Source: an uncultured Roseateles sp. (lineage in GTDB: Bacteria; Pseudomonadota; Gammaproteobacteria; Burkholderiales; Burkholderiaceae). Taken from it: DNA of 64,000 nucleotides. The translations under genes were made by a program, and so were the position numbers. The DNA is taken from the NCBI GenBank assembly GCA_946480605.1, contig CAMLKW010000003.1, forward strand, positions 1 to 64,000, given 5' to 3'. The notes beneath the pieces are model-generated. The model made no database searches. It had not been told where the DNA came from and was given only the letters and a program-made list of their open reading frames with translations. This document shows positions 60,256 through 64,000 of this stretch, piece by piece (positions within the stretch are counted from its first letter, which is position 1; each line of letters opens with the position of its first letter).

Positions 60256-62115
60256 ATGTGCGGCATCGTCGGCGCGGTCAGTCAGCGCAACATCGTCCCT
60301 ATCCTCGTTGAAGGCCTGAAGCGGCTGGAGTACCGCGGCTATGACTCCTGCGGCGTGGCCGTGCACCAGGACGGCGGGCTGCGCCGCGCACGTTCGACGT
60401 CGCGCGTGGCGGAGCTGCAGGCTCAGGCCGAGCAGGACGGCATTGCCGCCGGCACCGGCATTGCCCACACGCGCTGGGCCACCCACGGCGCGCCGGCCGT
60501 GCACAACGCGCACCCGCATTTCTCGGTCGGCCCGAACGCCGATGCCGGCGGCGTCGGCCGCATTGCGCTGGTCCACAACGGCATCATCGAGAACCACGAC
60601 GAGTTGCGGGCCGAGCTGAAGGCGCGCGGCTACGTCTTCCACAGCCAGACCGACACCGAGGTCATCGCCCACCTGATCGACCACCTCTACAGCGGCGACC
60701 TGCTGGACGCCGTGCAGCAGGCGCTGCCGCGGCTGAAGGGCGCCTACGCGGTGGCCGTGTTCTGCCGCGACGAGCCGCACCGCGTCGTCGCCGCCCGCGA
60801 GGGCTCGCCGCTGGTGCTGGGCGTGGGCGAGCAGGAGAACTTCGTGGCGTCCGATGCGATGGCGCTGGCCGGCGTGACCGACCAGATCGTCTACCTGGAG
60901 GAGGGCGATGTGGTGGACCTGCAGCTGGGACGCTACTGGCTCAGCCGCCTGGACACCGCCACCGGCCGCTACGGCGCCGTGCAGCGCGAGGTCAAGACCG
61001 TGCACGCCCACAGCGGCGCCGCCGAGCTGGGCCCCTACCGCCACTACATGCAGAAGGAGATCTTCGAGCAGCCGGTGGCCATCGCCAACACGCTGGACGC
61101 GGTGACCGGCATCAGCCCCGAGCTGTTCGGCGACGGCGCCTACCGCGTGTTCAAGGAGATCGACAAGGTGCTGATCCTGGCCTGCGGCACCAGCTACTAC
61201 TCGGGGTCGACCGCCAAGTACTGGCTGGAGAGCATCGCCAAGATCCCGACCTCGGTCGAGATCGCCAGCGAGTACCGCTACCGCGACAGCGTGCCCGACC
61301 CGAAGACGCTGGTCGTCACCATCAGCCAGAGCGGCGAGACGGCCGACACCATCGCCGCGCTGAAGCATGCGCGCAACCTGGGCATGACGCACACGCTGAC
61401 CATCTGCAACGTGGCCACCAGCGCCATGGTGCGTGAATGCGAGCTGGCCTACATCACTCGGGCCGGTGTCGAGATCGGTGTGGCCTCCACCAAGGCCTTC
61501 ACGACCCAACTGGTGGGACTCTTCCTGCTGACGCTGGCGCTGGCGCAGACGCGCGGCCACCTCACCGAGGCCGATGAGGCGGAGCACCTGAAGGATCTGC
61601 GCCACCTGCCCGTGGCCGTGCAGGCCGTGCTGGCGCTGGAGCCGCAGGTCATCGCCTGGAGCGAGGAGTTCGCGCGCAAGGAGAACGCGCTGTTCCTGGC
61701 GCGCGGCCTGCACTATCCGATCGCCATGGAGGGTGCGCTCAAGCTCAAGGAGATCACCTACATCCACGCCGAGGCCTATGCCGCGGGCGAGCTGAAGCAC
61801 GGTCCGCTGGCGCTGGTCACGTCGGAAATGCCGGTGGTGACGGTCGCGCCCAACGACGCGTTGCTGGAGAAGCTGAAGAGCAACATGCAGGAAGTGCGCG
61901 CCCGCGGTGGCCAGCTCTACGTGTTCGCCGACGGCGACACCGCCATCGAGAGCGAGGCGGGACTGCACGTCATCCGCATGCCCGAGCATTACGGCCCGTT
62001 GTCGCCCATCCTGCACGTGGTGCCGCTGCAGCTGCTGGCCTACCACACGGCTTGTGCACGCGGGACCGACGTCGACAAACCTCGCAACCTGGCGAAGTCG
62101 GTCACCGTCGAATGA
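60256..62115 (+). CDS. glmS: Glutamine-fructose-6-phosphate aminotransferase (isomerising)
   Basis: 619 residues. Class II glutamine amidotransferase domain with N-terminal catalytic cysteine ([12 protein letters not shown], Cys exposed after Met removal) and [12 protein letters not shown]; two SIS domains follow with [35 protein letters not shown] and [31 protein letters not shown]. Makes glucosamine-6-phosphate for cell wall and lipopolysaccharide. ATG is preceded by AAAGGTAGAG. It is divergent from an Lrp-type regulator, a neighbour I recall in other Burkholderiales. No glmS ribozyme is present in its leader. Confidence 0.97.
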   Translation: MCGIVGAVSQRNIVPILVEGLKRLEYRGYDSCGVAVHQDGGLRRARSTSRVAELQAQAEQDGIAAGTGIAHTRWATHGAPAVHNAHPHFSVGPNADAGGVGRIALVHNGIIENHDELRAELKARGYVFHSQTDTEVIAHLIDHLYSGDLLDAVQQALPRLKGAYAVAVFCRDEPHRVVAAREGSPLVLGVGEQENFVASDAMALAGVTDQIVYLEEGDVVDLQLGRYWLSRLDTATGRYGAVQREVKTVHAHSGAAELGPYRHYMQKEIFEQPVAIANTLDAVTGISPELFGDGAYRVFKEIDKVLILACGTSYYSGSTAKYWLESIAKIPTSVEIASEYRYRDSVPDPKTLVVTISQSGETADTIAALKHARNLGMTHTLTICNVATSAMVRECELAYITRAGVEIGVASTKAFTTQLVGLFLLTLALAQTRGHLTEADEAEHLKDLRHLPVAVQAVLALEPQVIAWSEEFARKENALFLARGLHYPIAMEGALKLKEITYIHAEAYAAGELKHGPLALVTSEMPVVTVAPNDALLEKLKSNMQEVRARGGQLYVFADGDTAIESEAGLHVIRMPEHYGPLSPILHVVPLQLLAYHTACARGTDVDKPRNLAKSVTVE

Positions 62116-62149
62116 CGGGGGCGGCAGCCGGCCCGTTCTGGTCGTATAA

Positions 62150-62209
62150 ATAAAGATTGTCAGCAGAAAATAAAGGCTGTCAGCCTTCGATAAAGGATGA
62201 TCTGACGGA
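62150..62209 (+). repeat. Three 20-bp direct repeats (ATAAAG iterons)
   Basis: ATAAAG starts at 62150, 62170 and 62190, each followed by NNTGTCAGC or a near match (ATTGTCAGC, GCTGTCAGC, GATGATCTG). The regular 20-bp spacing gives two helical turns per unit. They lie 35 bp after the glmS stop, at the point where GC falls and a foreign-looking operon begins. They could be an integration boundary, recombinase or regulator sites. The remaining spacer to 62400 contains only the hairpin at 62288 and no gene I can support. Confidence 0.6.
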
Positions 62210-62287
62210 ATTCGGTCTGTCGTTTGAATAGGGTTTGTCGAACAAGTCCGACGAGACGGCTTCCGTTAGAAGTTCGATCATGACGCG

Positions 62288-62309
62288 GAGGGCCCCGAGT
62301 GGGGCCCTC
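62288..62309. terminator. Strong GC hairpin between glmS and the DUF6527 operon
   Basis: GAGGGCCCC and GGGGCCCTC are perfect 9-bp arms around GAGT. It resembles a bidirectional intrinsic terminator: weak T-rich sequence follows on the plus strand (CGCTTTGTG). It lies 92 bp beyond the stop of the minus-strand DUF6527 gene and 172 bp after glmS. Confidence 0.65.
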
Positions 62310-62400
62310 ACGCTTTGTGCTGTTGTCGGCGCGGAGAGCGCCGAGGTTCAGCGATTACCGGTCACCCCACTGCTTGACGACCGCCCAGTCGAGTCTCGAA

Positions 62401-62733
62401 CTACGGGCACCAGTGCACTTGACCATGGCGGATCCAGAAGTGCGACTGACAGCCGTCGCGTAACCACACTGAAGGGGTCAACGATGGGCGACCCTTCTGG
62501 TCCATTACCAGATCCCAGCGCGGTGCCGCCTCTTTGATCAGTAGCAGTTCGATCTTCCTGCCGCAACCGCAAGGGCACCGCATCCCTACACACCAATCTT
62601 CATCGTCGTCCCGCGCCAGCACGAGGGCCCTGAACGGCAGCCTCGGAGGCAGGCTGTCTCCACTGAGCACCTGAAGACGGCGAGCCGGCGCCACGAAGTC
62701 GAACAGCCTCAGCAACAGCCTCTTGGCCTTCAT
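62401..62733 (-). CDS. DUF6527 family protein of a ubiquitin-like operon
   Basis: 110 residues, no signal peptide. Family motifs are clear: a CPCGCG knuckle (53-58, with further cysteines C48, C95 and C109 that could bind zinc), PRWDL (71-75), SLTPSVW (84-90), GCQSHFWI (94-101) and terminal WC (108-109). DUF6527 proteins are found beside E1-like (ThiF), E2-like, JAB and ubiquitin-like genes; from memory they have been proposed as peptidases or processing factors (BubE). ATG overlaps the JAB-ThiF stop (ATGA). Codon use is less GC-rich than the rest of the window, suggesting transfer. Confidence 0.85.
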   Translation of the reverse strand: MKAKRLLLRLFDFVAPARRLQVLSGDSLPPRLPFRALVLARDDDEDWCVGMRCPCGCGRKIELLLIKEAAPRWDLVMDQKGRPSLTPSVWLRDGCQSHFWIRHGQVHWCP

Positions 62734-64000
62734 GCGATTGCCTTGGACTTCGGCGCGCGAAGAGCGGGTAGCCCCAGGAGCGGCTCCGAGTCGCCGCGTG
62801 CGAACTGCGGGTTGGTCGTCGTCGGGAACGACTCAACCGGGAAGAATTCCTCTTCGTTTGCAGCGAGGCTGAACCGCGTTCTGGCGTACGCAGCGTTGGA
62901 CTCATGGCGAAACGGGTAGGCCCGCGCGATGAACTCCATCACGCATGCGGATGCCGCCCTCATGTTGAGCGCAATGACTGCTGGCGCTTCTTCGGTGACG
63001 CCGCGTAGATAGCCGGCCTGCATCTCTTCCCTGTGTGCATCCGGTGCTGTGCGCCGCAGGTACTCCGCGCGCAGCGAAGCGGGGTCATAGACCCCACGAT
63101 CTTGAAGCGTAGGGCCGCCCGGGTGGACGTAGTCGATTCGCCCGCAGACTTCAGCGATAGCTGATCCTCCTATCGTCCTTCTGGTTGGAATCGAGACCCC
63201 TACGTCGAACAGCGGGACCAAGAAGCTGGCGGCCAAAAGATCTGCGATCTGTCGAGCGTCAAGGGTGTCGACGCACGAGAACATCACGTCGGCTTGGCTG
63301 GCGCACAGCACTGCTTCGCGTGTCGAGATGGACGCGTTCACCGGCACGGAGACCCCCTCGCCCCTGTAGCTGGTCACAGCTTCAGCAAACGCGACAACTT
63401 TCGATCTCTGAGCCTTGGCGTCTGCCAGCGTCGAGTTGACGATTCGATTCAGGTTGCGCGGTTCGATCTTGTCGAAGTCGATGAGGATCACTTGGCCGAA
63501 TCCAAGCCGCGCGAGTTGCTCCGCGACGAGCGAGCCCGTCCCAGACACACCGATGACGCAGACACTGAAGCGACCGAGCTCTTGGGTCGCCTCGCTGGTG
63601 AATGCTGTTGGTCGAGGGCTGAACTTCCTGTCGGCCCAATGCCAGGTGAGGTCATCACCGGCAACCATCACAGACTCGACCGAGATCGGTGACAAGTCCT
63701 GCCGGTAAAGACGCGCCAACATAGCGCCATCAGGGGTCATGATCGCTGTGCCGTGTAGACCGCCAAGCGCTTGAAAGAGGCTGGGCATCGTCAACAGATC
63801 GCTTCGGTCGTCGTGCCGAGAGAAGCCGAACAGACCACCTGGATGCGAGTGGGTCAGCACCAAAGAGAGGCCATCAGCTTCCGCCAAGTCAATGGCCTCT
63901 TCGATCGCCGACCCCGGCCAAACCAGGTAGTCCGAGCGCCGCTCCTTGCAAGAGGCATGCGGCACCAACAACACCTGCTTCACGAGCAGGCGCACTCGTG
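62730..64000 (-). CDS. JAB protease-ThiF/E1-like fusion protein (5' end off the window)
   Basis: 423 codons are visible; the frame is open to the right edge, so the N-terminus is incomplete (residues here count from a GTG at 63995). Residues 1-115 are a JAB/MPN domain with a full JAMM zinc motif HSHPGGLFGFSRHD: H49, H51, S59, D62. Residues 135-360 are a ThiF/E1 adenylation domain: GVSGTG nucleotide loop (149-154), LIDFDKIEPRNLNR (171-184), K199 and CVDTLDAR (241-248). The usual E1 position PGGPCL carries Thr296 (GGPTLQD). The pair couples Ub-like removal and activation in one protein. DUF6527 follows with a 4-bp overlap; Ub-like and E2-like genes should lie to the right. Confidence 0.88.
   Translation of the reverse strand, partial: RVRLLVKQVLLVPHASCKERRSDYLVWPGSAIEEAIDLAEADGLSLVLTHSHPGGLFGFSRHDDRSDLLTMPSLFQALGGLHGTAIMTPDGAMLARLYRQDLSPISVESVMVAGDDLTWHWADRKFSPRPTAFTSEATQELGRFSVCVIGVSGTGSLVAEQLARLGFGQVILIDFDKIEPRNLNRIVNSTLADAKAQRSKVVAFAEAVTSYRGEGVSVPVNASISTREAVLCASQADVMFSCVDTLDARQIADLLAASFLVPLFDVGVSIPTRRTIGGSAIAEVCGRIDYVHPGGPTLQDRGVYDPASLRAEYLRRTAPDAHREEMQAGYLRGVTEEAPAVIALNMRAASACVMEFIARAYPFRHESNAAYARTRFSLAANEEEFFPVESFPTTTNPQFARGDSEPLLGLPALRAPKSKAIA

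Noticed and set aside
62210..62285. Possible tRNA or att site suggested by a GTTCGATC-like T-loop sequence
   Set aside because: No acceptor stem, anticodon arm or CCA end could be built around it.
62235..62537. Plus-strand open frame of 100 codons after glmS
   Set aside because: It covers the hairpin and the antisense of the DUF6527 gene; no ribosome site or recognisable domain.

Overview
The window looks like a chromosome segment from a high-GC betaproteobacterium of the order Burkholderiales, probably near Roseateles, Pelomonas or Mitsuaria. The grounds are the strong G/C bias at third codon positions, a PhaM-type PHA granule protein, two PEP-CTERM proteins, the dapF-DUF484-xerC gene order, an Lrp regulator beside glmS, and intergenic repeats of a type I associate with this order. 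The genus is inference. I saw no rRNA, tRNA, CRISPR array, insertion sequence or complete prophage. Genes are packed tightly, and many neighbours share an ATGA, GTGA, TTGA or TGATG junction.

Layout. 1-2.8 kb (-): a PEP-CTERM protein translationally coupled to an O-antigen-ligase-like membrane protein that runs off the left edge. 2.8-7.6 kb: a pseudokinase, an AEC transporter, and an NtrY-like kinase paired with a sigma-54 activator. 7.6-12.1 kb: a YdeP-type molybdoenzyme, a GST, a free-standing EF-Tu domain III-like protein and a hydrolase. 12.2-16.9 kb (-): an HtrA protease, a ThuA protein and a QseBC-like two-component system. 16.9-22.8 kb: a divergent signalling cluster. One side holds a degenerate HD-GYP protein, a periplasmic solute-binding protein and a PAS histidine kinase; the other holds REC-HTH, REC-Hpt and single-REC proteins, which together look like a self-contained phosphorelay. 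23.1-26.4 kb: a DUF1800/DUF1501 pair, a 29-residue membrane peptide and a tautomerase-like protein. 26.5-32.9 kb: a MacAB-TolC-like export operon behind a strong sigma-54 promoter candidate with two upstream palindromes, split by a 562-bp long inverted repeat.

33-42.6 kb: a lipoprotein hydrolase, a tandem solute-binding protein, DUF6279, DUF6265, retropepsin-like and TraB proteins, phaM, and the glycolate oxidase genes glcDEF with TTG start codons on D and E. 42.6-45.6 kb (-): a chemoreceptor, then metK with a second vestigial copy of its C-terminal coding tail and a good terminator. 45.7-51.9 kb (+): lipid A-type acyltransferase, dapF, DUF484, xerC, an outer-membrane barrel and rlmI. 51.8-57 kb: an RND efflux pair divergent from an AraC regulator. 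57-59.6 kb: an esterase, an NTF2-like protein and a PEP-CTERM metalloprotease. 59.6-62.1 kb: an Lrp-type regulator divergent from glmS with a clear palindrome between them.

From about 62.1 kb to the right edge the composition drops in GC and codon use changes. After three 20-bp direct repeats and a terminator-like hairpin come a DUF6527 protein and a JAB-ThiF (deubiquitinase-like plus E1-like) fusion on the minus strand. These are parts of a bacterial ubiquitin-like conjugation operon whose remaining genes should lie beyond the edge. This is the most likely acquired and defence-related system in the window.
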